A DNA stretch of 64,000 bases from positions 85,862 to 149,861 of the forward strand of contig CALWXC010000004.1 in assembly GCA_944385415.1 (NCBI GenBank). The letters run 5' to 3'. This stretch comes from an uncultured Oscillospiraceae bacterium. Its GTDB lineage: Bacteria; Bacillota; Clostridia; Oscillospirales; Oscillospiraceae. Under the pieces are notes generated by a model. The model was not told where the DNA came from. It did no database searches and was given only the letters and a program-made list of their open reading frames with translations. Positions 33,322-42,282 of this stretch are shown here, piece by piece (positions within the stretch are counted from its first letter, which is position 1; each line of letters opens with the position of its first letter). The translations under genes and the position numbers were made by a program.

Positions 33322-35187
33322 ATGAAACGACGCAGCATCGTACTGGCGGTGGCTGCCGCTCTGACCTTGACCGTCAGCGCCGCCGCCTATCAGGTACCCA
33401 ACCTGGGGACCGGTCCTTATTCCGAAATCAACACCGACCCCCAGGACCAGGCGGAGTTCCTCCATGCCCTCGGATTGTTTCGCGGCACCGAGGAGGGTTA
33501 TGCCCTAGACCGCTCCATGACCCGCAGCGAAGCCGCTGTCATGCTGGTGCGGCTTTTGGGAAAAGAGGACGAAGCCCTGGCCCAGTCCCCTTCCCATCCC
33601 TTCACCGACGTACCCCAGTGGGCCAGTCCCTACGTGGGCTGGCTGTGGACCAACGGCCTAGCCAAGGGCGTCTCGGCCACCACCTTTGGCTCCTCCAATA
33701 GTGTCACGGCTAAACAGTATCTGATGTTCCTGTCCCGGGCGCTGTACGGTCCCGACGTGGCCGATGACTACTGGGAAACTGGCTGGGGATTTGATTTGAC
33801 CGCCTTGCAGCAATCTCTCGATCAGGCTGGATTTTTACGGCGGGATGCCGTTTCCCTGTCGGTGTTGGCTCTGAGCGGGTACACAGACACCGGTGACACC
33901 CTGGCCGCCCGGCTTCTGAAAGAAGGGGCCATCTCAGAGGACGATTTCTGCGCGGCGGCTCCCAAGGTCTATGTATCCGACTGGGGCACCACCGAGGACG
34001 GCAGGCTTCTCCGCGACACCGCCGGGGTGACCCTTTACAGTACGGAACAGGGAATGCGATACATCTATCGTTCTGGCGACAGCTCCAATTCCTATGTTCT
34101 GGCCACCCGGCAGCAGGATGGCCAGGCGGAACTGTGTGCTGTGGATTATTTCACCCTGGAGCTGGCCGCGCCGCCCGCGTCGCTGCCTCTGACCGAAGGA
34201 CAGCAGATTGAATATTACGCCGGTACGGGCGGCGATTATTTGGTTATGAAAGCGGGCGGCACGGAACCCACGGCCCTGCTGTATTACAACGGTTCTGCGG
34301 TGCAGCAGCTGCTGGAGCTGACGCCATTTTGCACGGGTATGAGTGTTCCGTATTGCAGTTGGCGGACCTGGGACGGGGGATTGTTGCTGACGCTGGAGGA
34401 TTACGAAACGACGGCCCGGCACAGCTGGCTGCTGGACGGCCCCACGGTCCAGGCTCTCCCGGCCCTGGACGGTCAGGATGTGGTGGATGTTCTGGGAGAT
34501 TCGGTGATCGTCCGGTGCATCACCGATGAAACAGCCGTGTTGCAGCAGTTGGCTATACCGTCCATGGAGGTGCTGGCCCGGTTTGAACTGCCCTGCACGG
34601 AAGCCCCACCCTTCCCCGGTGAAAGCGGCAAGACGCAGCTGTTGCGATGGATGATCGCCGACAAGACAGACGGCTATTACTGGGGCGATGCAGGGCTGTA
34701 TCAGCTGGAGAATGGCGTCCTCCGCTGTTTGCAGGAGCGATGTGTGCGCGATCTGCTGGTGCTGGATGAGGGTGGGATGTATGTATTGACCTACACGCCG
34801 GATTATCCCACCAACCTGGGCCCCTTCGCTGCTCAGAGCAGCCACCCGGGCAACGAGATTTTGTACCGTTCCCCCAGTGGTACCTGGGAGACGGTCCTCA
34901 GCGCCGATACAGGCCACGGCATCGGTATTACCTCGCTGCTGGAACCGGACGAGAGCGGAAACGTGGGCTTTCGCTGTGCGAAGCCCAATAGGTACACGGA
35001 TGATTTCTTCGATTACCGTCTGGTACGCAGCGGCGTAGCGCCGTCCGTCCGGGTAGAATCGGTATTTTTGGTATACCCGGAAACCGTGGTACCCATCGAG
35101 CAGGTTCCAAACTATCAAGAGATTCTCGGACAAAAGGAACAGCAGCGGCTCAACGCTTTGGGCTTGGGCGTTGTTGAAACTCCATAA
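33322..35187 (+). CDS. Secreted protein with S-layer homology (SLH) domains
   Basis: A 621-aa exported protein. A signal peptide occupies residues 1-22 (MKRRSIVLAVAAALTLTVSA, then AAY). One or two SLH-type modules follow (FLHALGLFRGTEEGYALDRSMTRSEAAVMLVRLLG, then HPFTDVPQWASPYVGWLWTNGLAKG, and VTAKQYLMFLSRAL), which in Clostridia anchor proteins to cell-wall polymers. The remaining 400 residues read like a beta-rich, propeller-type repeat domain without a recognised catalytic site. ATG 33322 has GGAAGGA upstream. It stands alone. Confidence 0.8.
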   Translation: MKRRSIVLAVAAALTLTVSAAAYQVPNLGTGPYSEINTDPQDQAEFLHALGLFRGTEEGYALDRSMTRSEAAVMLVRLLGKEDEALAQSPSHPFTDVPQWASPYVGWLWTNGLAKGVSATTFGSSNSVTAKQYLMFLSRALYGPDVADDYWETGWGFDLTALQQSLDQAGFLRRDAVSLSVLALSGYTDTGDTLAARLLKEGAISEDDFCAAAPKVYVSDWGTTEDGRLLRDTAGVTLYSTEQGMRYIYRSGDSSNSYVLATRQQDGQAELCAVDYFTLELAAPPASLPLTEGQQIEYYAGTGGDYLVMKAGGTEPTALLYYNGSAVQQLLELTPFCTGMSVPYCSWRTWDGGLLLTLEDYETTARHSWLLDGPTVQALPALDGQDVVDVLGDSVIVRCITDETAVLQQLAIPSMEVLARFELPCTEAPPFPGESGKTQLLRWMIADKTDGYYWGDAGLYQLENGVLRCLQERCVRDLLVLDEGGMYVLTYTPDYPTNLGPFAAQSSHPGNEILYRSPSGTWETVLSADTGHGIGITSLLEPDESGNVGFRCAKPNRYTDDFFDYRLVRSGVAPSVRVESVFLVYPETVVPIEQVPNYQEILGQKEQQRLNALGLGVVETP

Positions 35188-35237
35188 TTGCGCTGGGAAT
35201 GACACTTTGAAAACTTTGCAGTTCCGGTCTGCCGCAA

Positions 35238-35275
35238 TCTGTGCGGGGGGACGTTTTGCCCCCGCACAGACCTCC
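35238..35275 (+). terminator. Intrinsic terminator after the SLH protein gene
   Basis: TCTGTGCGGGGG pairs with CCCCCGCACAGA around a 9-nt loop and is followed by CCTCCTTTTA. Confidence 0.7.
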
Positions 35276-35358
35276 TTTTACCCTGTCGCGGCGGTCTTTT
35301 ATCAACAATTTGACCGTCTTTCTGTTCTGTGTCCCCATACTCCAATTGAGATAGACCG

Positions 35359-35390
35359 AGACCGCTCCCCACGGAGCGGTCTATTTCTTT
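35359..35390 (+). terminator. Second hairpin before the hydrogenase promoter
   Basis: AGACCGCTCC pairs with GGAGCGGTCT around CCAC, followed by ATTTCTTT. It insulates the next operon. The rest of the 368-base gap (35188-35555) holds the AT-rich operator and promoter listed next. Confidence 0.65.
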
Positions 35391-35430
35391 GTCGAATTGC
35401 TAAAATAAATTGCCTATTTTTTGTTTGAAC

Positions 35431-35446
35431 CGATATTGCAATATCG
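35431..35446 (+). promoter_or_regulatory. Perfect 16-bp palindrome over the hydrogenase promoter
   Basis: CGATATTGCAATATCG is fully self-complementary and covers the -35 box of the operon. It is therefore a likely repressor site. It does not match the Rex or DtxR consensus. Which protein binds is unknown. Confidence 0.6.
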
Positions 35447-35464
35447 ATATAAAAGTATTAGTAT
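35436..35464 (+). promoter_or_regulatory. Predicted promoter of the GltD-like/hydrogenase operon
   Basis: TTGCAA (35436-35441), a 17-nt spacer and TAGTAT (35459-35464). This leaves a leader of about 85 nt to the ATG at 35556. Confidence 0.6.
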
Positions 35465-35555
35465 GAGATAGTACGGAATAAATCCGCGTGCCCTGTGCAA
35501 CCCATGGTACGCTCGAGAAAGGTACAGTTTCCATTTTATTTTACGGAGGTAGTAT

Positions 35556-37397
35556 ATGAGCAGACTGGAATTCTACTCCACCAGCGGTTCCCAGGCCGTG
35601 GTAGAAAGTCTCTACCGGGATCTGGAACACCGCATCGTCGCCAGTCCCCCCGGTCTATGTCCCGTGGATCTGGCCGCATCATTTTTGAAACTCTGTCACG
35701 CCCAGACCTGCGGCAAATGTGTCCCCTGCCGTGTAGGATTGCGGCAGCTGGAATTGCTTCTGGAGGACGTGCTGCACGGCAGCACCACCCTGGACACCTT
35801 GCAATCCATTGAAAACACGGCCCAGGTCATCGCCGATTCCGCTGACTGTGCCATCGGTTATGAAGCGGCAAAGATGGTCCTCAAGGGCCTGCACGGCTTC
35901 CGGGAGGACTACGTTTCCCATATTACCGAGGGCCGCTGCACCTGCAATCTCGATCAGCCGGTGCCCTGTGTGGCCCAATGTCCCGCCGGTGTGGATATCC
36001 CCGGCTATGTGGCCCTGGTGGCCGCGGGCCGTTATGCCGACGCGGTCCGGTTGATTCGTAAGGATAATCCATTCCCCGGCGCCTGCGGCCGCGTCTGCGA
36101 GCATCCCTGCGAATCCCGCTGCCGCCGCAATATGATTGAAGGCGCTGTAAATATTCGTGGTCTCAAACGCTATGCCGTGGATCATGCCGGAATCGTGCCG
36201 CCTCCCCAGTGCGGTCCCGCCACCGGCAAGCGTGTCGCCATTGTCGGCGGCGGTCCCAGCGGCCTTTCCGCCGCCTATTACCTGTCCCTCATGGGCCACA
36301 AGGCCACGGTTTTCGAGGCCCGCAAACAGTTGGGCGGTATGCTCCGATATGGTATCCCCAGCTATCGCCTGCCCAGAGAAGAACTGCAAAAGGACATTGA
36401 CGCCATCCTTGCCACCGGTGTGGAAGTGCGGTGCAATGTGACCATCGGCCAGGATATTTCCCTTGCCCAGCTCAACAATGACTATGATGCCGTCTATATC
36501 TCCATCGGCGCCCACACCGACAAGAAATGCGGCATCGAGGGCGAGGACGCCCGCGGTGTCATTTCCGCTGTGGAAATGCTCCGGGCCATCGGTGATGAAG
36601 AACTGCCCGACTTCACCGGCAAGCGTGTGGCTGTCATCGGCGGCGGCAACGTCGCCATGGACTGCTGCCGCAGCGCCGTGCGCCTGGGCGCCGATGCCGT
36701 CTATGTGGCATACCGCCGCCGCCAGCAGGATATGACGGCCCTGGCGGAAGAAGTGGAGGGCGCGTTGGCCGAAAGCGTGGAGCTTTTGACCATGATGGCC
36801 CCGGTCCGCATCGAAGCCGATGAAAACGGCGATGTGGCGGCCCTGTGGGTCCAGCCCCAGCGTCCCGGCGCCATTGACCGCAACGGCCGTCCCGCCTCTG
36901 AGACTGCGCAAGAATCGGAACGCCGCATTCCTGTAGACATTATCATTGTGGCCATTGGCCAGAACATCGAACTGAAAGCCTTTGAAGAAGCCGGCGTACC
37001 CATCCACCGCGGCACCATTGCCGCCCTGTCCTCCGGCGACATTGAACACAACGAAGGCATCTTCGCCGGTGGTGACTGCGTCACCGGCCCGGCCACAGCC
37101 ATCAAGGCCATTGCTGCCGGTAAGGTGGCGGCGGCCAATATCGACGAGTATCTGGGGTATTTCCATGAGATCCGCGCCGATCTCACCGAACCCATCCCCG
37201 AGCCGGTTTTGGGTGAGCGGCCCTCCTGCGGCCGCAGCGAGCTGCCCATGGAACCGGCCCTGGAGCGCAAGAACGACTTCCGCTGCATCGAGTGCGGCTT
37301 TACCGATGAAGTCGCGCACCAGGAGGCAGGCCGCTGTCTGCGCTGCGATCACTTTGGCTTTGGAGTATTCAAGGGAGGGCGGATGAAGAAATGGTAA
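35556..37397 (+). CDS. GltD-like NAD(P)H oxidoreductase with N-terminal NuoF-type cluster domain (hydrogenase partner)
   Basis: A 613-aa multidomain flavoprotein. Residues 1-110 resemble the C-terminal [4Fe-4S] part of NuoF, with CGKCVPCRVG. Then comes a GltD-type N-terminal cluster region (CVAQCPAGVDIPGYV, ACGRVCEHPCESRCRR). The FAD Rossmann fold is VAIVGGGPSGLSAAYYL and the NAD(P) fold is VAVIGGGNVAMDCCRSA. IFAGGDCVTGPATAIKAIAAGK binds FAD. The C-terminus has two CxxC pairs (RCIECGF, RCLRCDHFG). The NuoF flavin domain is absent. It should pass electrons between NAD(P)H and the [FeFe] hydrogenase whose start codon overlaps its stop. GltD-like partners are known for group A2 [FeFe] hydrogenases. 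Confidence 0.9.
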   Translation: MSRLEFYSTSGSQAVVESLYRDLEHRIVASPPGLCPVDLAASFLKLCHAQTCGKCVPCRVGLRQLELLLEDVLHGSTTLDTLQSIENTAQVIADSADCAIGYEAAKMVLKGLHGFREDYVSHITEGRCTCNLDQPVPCVAQCPAGVDIPGYVALVAAGRYADAVRLIRKDNPFPGACGRVCEHPCESRCRRNMIEGAVNIRGLKRYAVDHAGIVPPPQCGPATGKRVAIVGGGPSGLSAAYYLSLMGHKATVFEARKQLGGMLRYGIPSYRLPREELQKDIDAILATGVEVRCNVTIGQDISLAQLNNDYDAVYISIGAHTDKKCGIEGEDARGVISAVEMLRAIGDEELPDFTGKRVAVIGGGNVAMDCCRSAVRLGADAVYVAYRRRQQDMTALAEEVEGALAESVELLTMMAPVRIEADENGDVAALWVQPQRPGAIDRNGRPASETAQESERRIPVDIIIVAIGQNIELKAFEEAGVPIHRGTIAALSSGDIEHNEGIFAGGDCVTGPATAIKAIAAGKVAAANIDEYLGYFHEIRADLTEPIPEPVLGERPSCGRSELPMEPALERKNDFRCIECGFTDEVAHQEAGRCLRCDHFGFGVFKGGRMKKW

Positions 37398-39139
37398 CAA
37401 TGGTGCAATGTACGATTGACGGCATCGCCGTCGCAGTGCCGGAAGGCACTTCCATTCTGGCAGCCGCCCGCAGCGTGGGCATTGCCATCCCCTCCCTGTG
37501 CTATTGGGAAGGTCTGAACGAAATCGGCGCCTGCCGCGTCTGTATGGTGGAGATTGAAGGCATCCAAAAGCTGGTGGCCGCCTGCAACAACCATGTCCGC
37601 GACGGCATGGTAGTCTACACCAACTCCCCCCGGGTGCGCAACGCCCGGCGTACCAATGTGGAACTGATTCTGTCCCAGCACAACTGTGACTGTCCGTACT
37701 GCGTCCGCAGCGGCAACTGCGAGCTGCAAAAATTGGCGAACGATTTGGGCATTTCCCATCTGGATTACCACAAAGAGCTGCCCCACAGCCGTTGGAACCG
37801 GAATTTTCCTTTGATCCGCGACGCCTCCAAGTGCATCAAGTGTATGCGCTGCGTCCAGGTCTGTGACAAGGTCCAATCTCTCAACATCTGGGATGTGTGC
37901 AACACCGGTTCCCGCACCACCGTGGATGTGTCGGGCGGCCGCACCATTGAGCAGGCCGACTGCGCTCTTTGCGGCCAGTGCATCACCCATTGTCCCGTGG
38001 GCGCTTTGATGGCCCGGGATGACACCCAGCGGGCTTTTGCCGCCCTCAATGATCCGGATAAAATCACCGTGGTTCAGGTGGCCCCCGCCGTCCGGGTGGC
38101 CTGGGGTGAAGCCATGGGCTTGGATGCCAGTGAGGCCACGGCAGGCCGTCTGGTGGCGGCGCTGCGGCGTATGGGCTTTGACTACATTTTCGACACCAAT
38201 TTCTCCGCCGATCTGACCATTATGGAAGAAGGCAGCGAGTTCCTCCAGCGGCTTCAGAACCGCGGTGACGACCGTTCTCCCATGTTTACTTCCTGCTGCC
38301 CGGGCTGGGTCCGGTTCCTCAAGTCCCAGTACCCGGATATGGTGGATCAGCTCTCCTCAGCCAAGTCCCCGCAGCAGATGTTCGGCGCTGTGGCAAAGTC
38401 CTATTTTGCCGACAAACTGGGTGTAGACCCCAACCGGATTTTCTGCCTGTCCATTATGCCCTGTATGGCCAAGAAGCAGGAAGCCGACTTGCCTACCATG
38501 AACGATGCAGGCGCCGGGCAGGATGTGGATCTGAGCTTGACGGTACGGGAGATCACCCGCATGATTCGCGCCGAGCACATTGATGTGGCCGCTCTGACCG
38601 ACGAGCCGTTCGATTCCCCCTTGGGTACCGGTTCCGGCGCCGGCGTCATTTTCGGCGCAACCGGCGGCGTCATGGAGGCAGCCCTGCGCTCGGCCTACTA
38701 TCTGGTCACCGGCGAGAATCCTCAACCCGACGCGTTCCGCTCCGTCCGGGGCCTGGACGGCTGGAAAGAGGCGGAATTTGATATTGCCGGCAATACCCTC
38801 CGGGTGGCCGTTGTCAGCGGCTTGGGCAACACCCGTAAGCTGATTCGTGCCCTGCGGCGTGGCCAGGTACAATACGACTTTGTAGAAGTCATGGCCTGTC
38901 CCGGCGGCTGTGCCGGCGGCGGCGGTCAACCCATCCACGCGGCGCAGGAGCTGGCCGGTGTCCGTGGCCAGCGGCTTTATGGTCTGGACGCTGTCAGCAG
39001 CCTTCGATTCTCCCACGAAAACCCGGAGGTCCAGGCACTCTATCGGGATTATCTGGGAACCCCCCTGGGCGAAAAAGCCCATCATCTGCTCCACACCGAC
39101 CATCACGGCTGGGAGATGCCCCCCAAGATGGTGCGGTAA
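37391..39139 (+). CDS. [FeFe] hydrogenase, multi-cluster catalytic subunit
   Basis: A 582-aa iron hydrogenase. The N-terminus is a [2Fe-2S] ferredoxin domain (CYWEGLNEIGACRVCMVEI), then the NuoG-like His-Cys cluster (HNCDCPYCVRSGNCEL), then two [4Fe-4S] clusters (CIKCMRCVQVCDKVQ, CALCGQCITHCPVGAL). All three H-cluster motifs are intact: FTSCCPGWV, IMPCMAKKQE and MACPGGCAGGGGQP. It should make or use H2. The ATG lies inside the last codons of the GltD-like gene. Maturases HydE, HydF and HydG are not in this window and must be elsewhere. Confidence 0.95.
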   Translation: MVTMVQCTIDGIAVAVPEGTSILAAARSVGIAIPSLCYWEGLNEIGACRVCMVEIEGIQKLVAACNNHVRDGMVVYTNSPRVRNARRTNVELILSQHNCDCPYCVRSGNCELQKLANDLGISHLDYHKELPHSRWNRNFPLIRDASKCIKCMRCVQVCDKVQSLNIWDVCNTGSRTTVDVSGGRTIEQADCALCGQCITHCPVGALMARDDTQRAFAALNDPDKITVVQVAPAVRVAWGEAMGLDASEATAGRLVAALRRMGFDYIFDTNFSADLTIMEEGSEFLQRLQNRGDDRSPMFTSCCPGWVRFLKSQYPDMVDQLSSAKSPQQMFGAVAKSYFADKLGVDPNRIFCLSIMPCMAKKQEADLPTMNDAGAGQDVDLSLTVREITRMIRAEHIDVAALTDEPFDSPLGTGSGAGVIFGATGGVMEAALRSAYYLVTGENPQPDAFRSVRGLDGWKEAEFDIAGNTLRVAVVSGLGNTRKLIRALRRGQVQYDFVEVMACPGGCAGGGGQPIHAAQELAGVRGQRLYGLDAVSSLRFSHENPEVQALYRDYLGTPLGEKAHHLLHTDHHGWEMPPKMVR

Positions 39140-39183
39140 CGCGCTCTGTGTCCCTATGACGTTTAGAATCGTGTAACAACATG

Positions 39184-39230
39184 TCCCCGATGTCAGATTC
39201 CGCAGAATCCGGCGTCGGGGATTTCAATTT
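39184..39230 (+). terminator. Terminator of the hydrogenase operon
   Basis: TCCCCGA and TCGGGGA form the base of a long stem-loop, with inner AGATTC/GAATC pairs around CGCA. TTTCAATTTTA follows. Confidence 0.72.
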
Positions 39231-39263
39231 TACACCATTTCCGGTGCTTTCTGTTTTTTGCAC

Positions 39264-39292
39264 TTAACTTTTACAACACGCTGTGGTATGAT
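39264..39292 (+). promoter_or_regulatory. Predicted promoter of the dus-sigma-anti-sigma-nuoE chain
   Basis: TTAACT (39264-39269), a 17-nt spacer and TATGAT (39287-39292), 33 bases before the dus ATG. Confidence 0.55.
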
Positions 39293-39325
39293 AGACAATA
39301 CGACTGAATCATAAGGAGGCCGTTT

Positions 39326-40294
39326 ATGTCCCGCCATCCCTTCCCTGCCCACGGGCCCCTCGTGCTGGCCCCCATGGCCGGCGTCACCGACCTGGCCTTC
39401 CGCACCATCTGCGCCCGGCTGGGCGCGTCCATCACCGTGACGGAAATGGTGTCCTCCCGGGCCCTGGTCTACCAGGACCGGAAAAGTATTACCCTCTTAA
39501 AACGTACCCCCGGCAACGGTCTCTGCGGTGCCCAGATTTTTGGCAACGACCCGGCCATTATGGCCCAGGCAGCCCAACTGGTCCTGACCCATGGGGAATT
39601 TGATTTTATCGACATCAATATGGGCTGTCCCGTGCCGAAAATCGCCAACAACGGCGACGGCAGCGCCCTGATGAAAGACCCGGATCTGGCCGCCCGCATT
39701 GTGGAAGCCGTGGCCGAAGCCGTCCCCGTACCGGTGACCGTCAAGACGCGGCTGGGCTGGGACAAGGGCTCCATCCATGTGGTGGACTTTGCCAAGCGCA
39801 TGGAGGACGCCGGCGCGGCGGCTGTCACCGTCCATGGCCGCACCAAAACCATGATGTACTCCGGCGTCGCCGACTGGGACACCATCGCCAAAGTCCGGCA
39901 GGTGCTGACCGTGCCCCTCTGTGCCAACGGCGACGTGGACAGCGCCGAAGCCGCCGTCCGGTGCCAAAAGCGCACCGGTGCGGAGATGATTATGATTGGC
40001 CGCGCCGCCTTTGGTGACCCGTGGCTGTTCCAACAGGCGTCAGCCGCCCTCAACGGCCAGCCGGTCCCGGAGCGCCCGCCCCTTTCTCAGCGGGTGGATG
40101 TTGCTGTAGAGCAATTCGAGCTGGCCCGGGAAGACAAGGGCGAACACATCGCCTGTCTGGAAGCCCGCAAACACTTTGCGTGGTATCTGCGGGGCGTGGC
40201 CCACAGCACCTATTATAAAGAAAAGATTTCCCACATTGGAACCATGGACGATATCTACGCCATCGCCAAGGGCATCCAGCGGGATTTGAGGTGA
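39326..40294 (+). CDS. dusB: tRNA-dihydrouridine synthase (DusB type)
   Basis: A 322-aa FMN enzyme that reduces uridines in the tRNA D-loop. The TIM barrel opens with VLAPMAGVTDLAFR, the FMN and substrate strand reads QIFGNDP, and the catalytic Cys lies in DINMGCPVPKI. VTVKTRLGWD, VHGRT and the terminal IGRAAFGDPWLF agree. A helical tRNA-binding domain forms the C-terminus. The stop runs into the start region of the sigma gene, so the genes are linked. Confidence 0.93.
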   Translation: MSRHPFPAHGPLVLAPMAGVTDLAFRTICARLGASITVTEMVSSRALVYQDRKSITLLKRTPGNGLCGAQIFGNDPAIMAQAAQLVLTHGEFDFIDINMGCPVPKIANNGDGSALMKDPDLAARIVEAVAEAVPVPVTVKTRLGWDKGSIHVVDFAKRMEDAGAAAVTVHGRTKTMMYSGVADWDTIAKVRQVLTVPLCANGDVDSAEAAVRCQKRTGAEMIMIGRAAFGDPWLFQQASAALNGQPVPERPPLSQRVDVAVEQFELAREDKGEHIACLEARKHFAWYLRGVAHSTYYKEKISHIGTMDDIYAIAKGIQRDLR

Positions 40295-40299
40295 ACACC

Positions 40300-40914
40300 A
40301 TGGATACAGAGCTGGTCCGCAAAGCCGCCGCCGGTGACAGCGACGCCTTTGAACAGCTGGTTTTGTCCTACGAAAAACCCATCTATAACCTTTGTCTGCG
40401 CATGTGCGGCAACGCCGACGACGCCATGGACCTGACACAGGAGACCTTTCTCAAAGCGTGGCGCAGTCTCGGCTCCTTCCGGGCCGACGCGGCCTTTTCC
40501 ACCTGGCTGTATCGTCTGTGCAGCAACCTCTGTATTGATCATCTGCGGCGGGAGCAGAAGCGAAAGATCCTCCCCCTCCATGTGGAGGACAGCGACGGCG
40601 ACGAGCGGCCCCTGGACGTGCCGGACCCGGCCGCCGGTCCCGAGGAGCGGCTTTCCGCCCAGGAAGACCGGCAGCAGGTAGCCGCCGCCCTCCAGTCTCT
40701 GGAGCCGGAGTACCGGGAAGCGTTGACGCTACGGGTGCTCCACGATCTGAGCTACGCCGACATTGCCGCCGTTTTGCAGGTCCGGGAGGGTACCGTCAAA
40801 TCCCGCATTGCCAGGGCCAGAGAAAAAATGCGGGAAGCAATGCAAAAATTGGGGAACAAATCCACTTCTCCTTCGTCTAAACAAACGAGACATGAGAGGA
40901 GGGATGCACCGTGA
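40300..40914 (+). CDS. ECF-type RNA polymerase sigma factor
   Basis: A 204-aa sigma-70 family factor with regions 2 and 4 only. Region 2 shows AFEQLVLSYEKPIYNLCLRMCGNADDAMDLTQETFLKAWRSL-type helices ending in FSTWLYRLCSNLCIDHLRR. Region 4 shows LQSLEPEYREALTLRVLHDLSYADIAAVL and GTVKSRIARAREKM. GAGGTGA lies six bases before the ATG at 40300; a GTG at 40291 is in frame. The stop overlaps the GTG of a zinc-finger anti-sigma gene, the standard arrangement. The target promoters are not evident. Confidence 0.92.
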   Translation: MDTELVRKAAAGDSDAFEQLVLSYEKPIYNLCLRMCGNADDAMDLTQETFLKAWRSLGSFRADAAFSTWLYRLCSNLCIDHLRREQKRKILPLHVEDSDGDERPLDVPDPAAGPEERLSAQEDRQQVAAALQSLEPEYREALTLRVLHDLSYADIAAVLQVREGTVKSRIARAREKMREAMQKLGNKSTSPSSKQTRHERRDAP

Positions 40915-41660
40915 CCTGTGAAGAAGCACTGGTCTTATTGTCAGGCCATTTGGATGGCGCCAATACCCCGGAGGAAGAGGCCCGTCTGGAGGACCATCTG
41001 GCCCGGTGCCCCGACTGCCGCCGGATTCTGGATGCCTATTCGGCCATGGAGCAGGGTATTCTGGAATTGTCCGAGGAACCGCCGGCCCAGCTCCACGACC
41101 GCATTATGGCGGCCGTGGCCGCCGAAGCCAAGCCCAGCAGACGCCGCCGCGTCCGTCCTGCCGTCATGGGACTGGCCGCTGCCGCGGTGCTGTGTCTGGC
41201 TCTGGGCCTGGGATATCTGCCCCGGCAGACCGAGGAATCGACAGAGCCGGTGGCGCGGGTCAACAACACCCTGGCCGATGCCCTGCCTGTTCAGGAGGAT
41301 CCGTCCGCCCAGGAAGCAGCTCCAGCTCAAGAGGAGTCGCCCGACGTGGCTACCCGGGAGCTGCCCAGCAGCGCAGCCGCTCCGGCCACGTTCAGCGTGG
41401 AACCGGAAGCCGCTACGGAATCTTTGCTGGTGGAGCTGGGAGACAACGCTGCTTCCCCGGCTGTGGAAACCATTCCCCAGCTGGAGGGCCAGGCCGTGGA
41501 AGTGGATGGCGCCTGTGGAGTCTACCATTTTACACTGGACGCCGCCACCGTGCGGCAGATCATTGCTGATTACAGTGAGCTGTATGGATTCCGCACCCAT
41601 GGCGATCTGGAAAACGCCGCGGATGATACGCCCTGTGATCTGGTCATCGTTTGCGGATGA
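40911..41660 (+). CDS. Membrane anti-sigma factor with zf-HC2 domain
   Basis: A 249-aa single-pass protein. Residues 1-45 are a ZAS/zf-HC2 zinc-binding anti-sigma domain (TCEEALVLLSGHLDG, then LEDHLARCPDCRR with HxxxCxxC). A membrane helix lies at about 84-101 (AVMGLAAAAVLCLALGLGYL). The outside part has a long Ala/Glu/Pro-rich stretch and ends in a compact domain with VYHFTLDAATVRQII. It should hold the ECF factor at the membrane until a signal. Start is GTG in GTGA with the sigma stop. Confidence 0.87.
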   Translation: MTCEEALVLLSGHLDGANTPEEEARLEDHLARCPDCRRILDAYSAMEQGILELSEEPPAQLHDRIMAAVAAEAKPSRRRRVRPAVMGLAAAAVLCLALGLGYLPRQTEESTEPVARVNNTLADALPVQEDPSAQEAAPAQEESPDVATRELPSSAAAPATFSVEPEAATESLLVELGDNAASPAVETIPQLEGQAVEVDGACGVYHFTLDAATVRQIIADYSELYGFRTHGDLENAADDTPCDLVIVCG

Positions 41661-41671
41661 GGGTTGAACCG

Positions 41672-42115
41672 ATGTGGACTTTAAAGGAAGCACTGGACTA
41701 TTACCGCGATGCCGGCGCACCGTCGCAGCAGTCCGCCCTGGTGGAACTGCTGCGGGAGATTCAGGCCGAGGAAGGTCTGATCTCCGACGCGGCGCTCCAG
41801 GCCGTCTGCACAGCCTATAAGCTGCGGGAGACTTATTTGAACGCTATCATTGCCCGGTATCCATCCCTGAAGACGGAACGTATCCGTCACCGGCTGGTGG
41901 TCTGCTGCGGCAAAAGCTGCGGCGGCCGGGGCAGCGCCAAGCTCCTGGAGCTTTTGGAGCGGAACTGGGGCATCGTCTCCGGGCAGACGGTCAATGGCAT
42001 TGCCTGTCGGACGGTCCCCTGTCTCAAGCACTGCGGCCATGGTCCCAATATCCAGTGGGACGGCACCGTGTATGAGGAAGCCGATGAAGCGCTGCTGCGG
42101 CAGCTGTTGGATTGA
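41672..42115 (+). CDS. NuoE-like thioredoxin-fold [2Fe-2S] protein
   Basis: A 147-aa protein of the NuoE/HydC type. The N-terminal helices (QSALVELLREIQAEEGLISDAALQAV) precede a thioredoxin-fold domain with cluster cysteines in VCCGKSCGGRG and CRTVPCLKHCGHGPN. Such proteins pass electrons to NuoF-like flavoproteins in complex I and in bifurcating hydrogenases. No nuoF lies next to it. The hydrogenase operon 2.5 kb upstream lacks a NuoE subunit, so a functional link is possible but inferred. ATG 41672 has GAGGG upstream; an ATG at 41657 is an alternative. It follows the anti-sigma gene closely. Confidence 0.8.
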   Translation: MWTLKEALDYYRDAGAPSQQSALVELLREIQAEEGLISDAALQAVCTAYKLRETYLNAIIARYPSLKTERIRHRLVVCCGKSCGGRGSAKLLELLERNWGIVSGQTVNGIACRTVPCLKHCGHGPNIQWDGTVYEEADEALLRQLLD

Positions 42116-42122
42116 ATTACGG

Positions 42123-42153
42123 AAAACGGACGCCTCGCGGCGTCCGTTTTTTT
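42123..42153 (+). terminator. Intrinsic terminator after the nuoE-like gene
   Basis: AAAACGGACGCC pairs with GGCGTCCGTTTT around TCGC, and the T-run continues to seven. Confidence 0.9.
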
Positions 42154-42282
42154 GCGGTGAACTTCTTATTGATGATATATTTTATAACCGTCTGTTTCCA
42201 TTAGCTACTTTATTAGTCTATATGTATACAGCAGACTTGCAATACTATCTGATTAATCCATTCTATTCTATGGAGGTGTCTT

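Noticed and set aside
35556..39139. Complete bifurcating HydABC hydrogenase
   Set aside because: The NuoF flavin domain and an adjacent NuoE subunit are missing from the operon; the GltD-like partner points to another class.
39140..39325. Small gene between the hydrogenase and dus
   Set aside because: The space is explained by a terminator and a promoter; no start with a ribosome site was seen.
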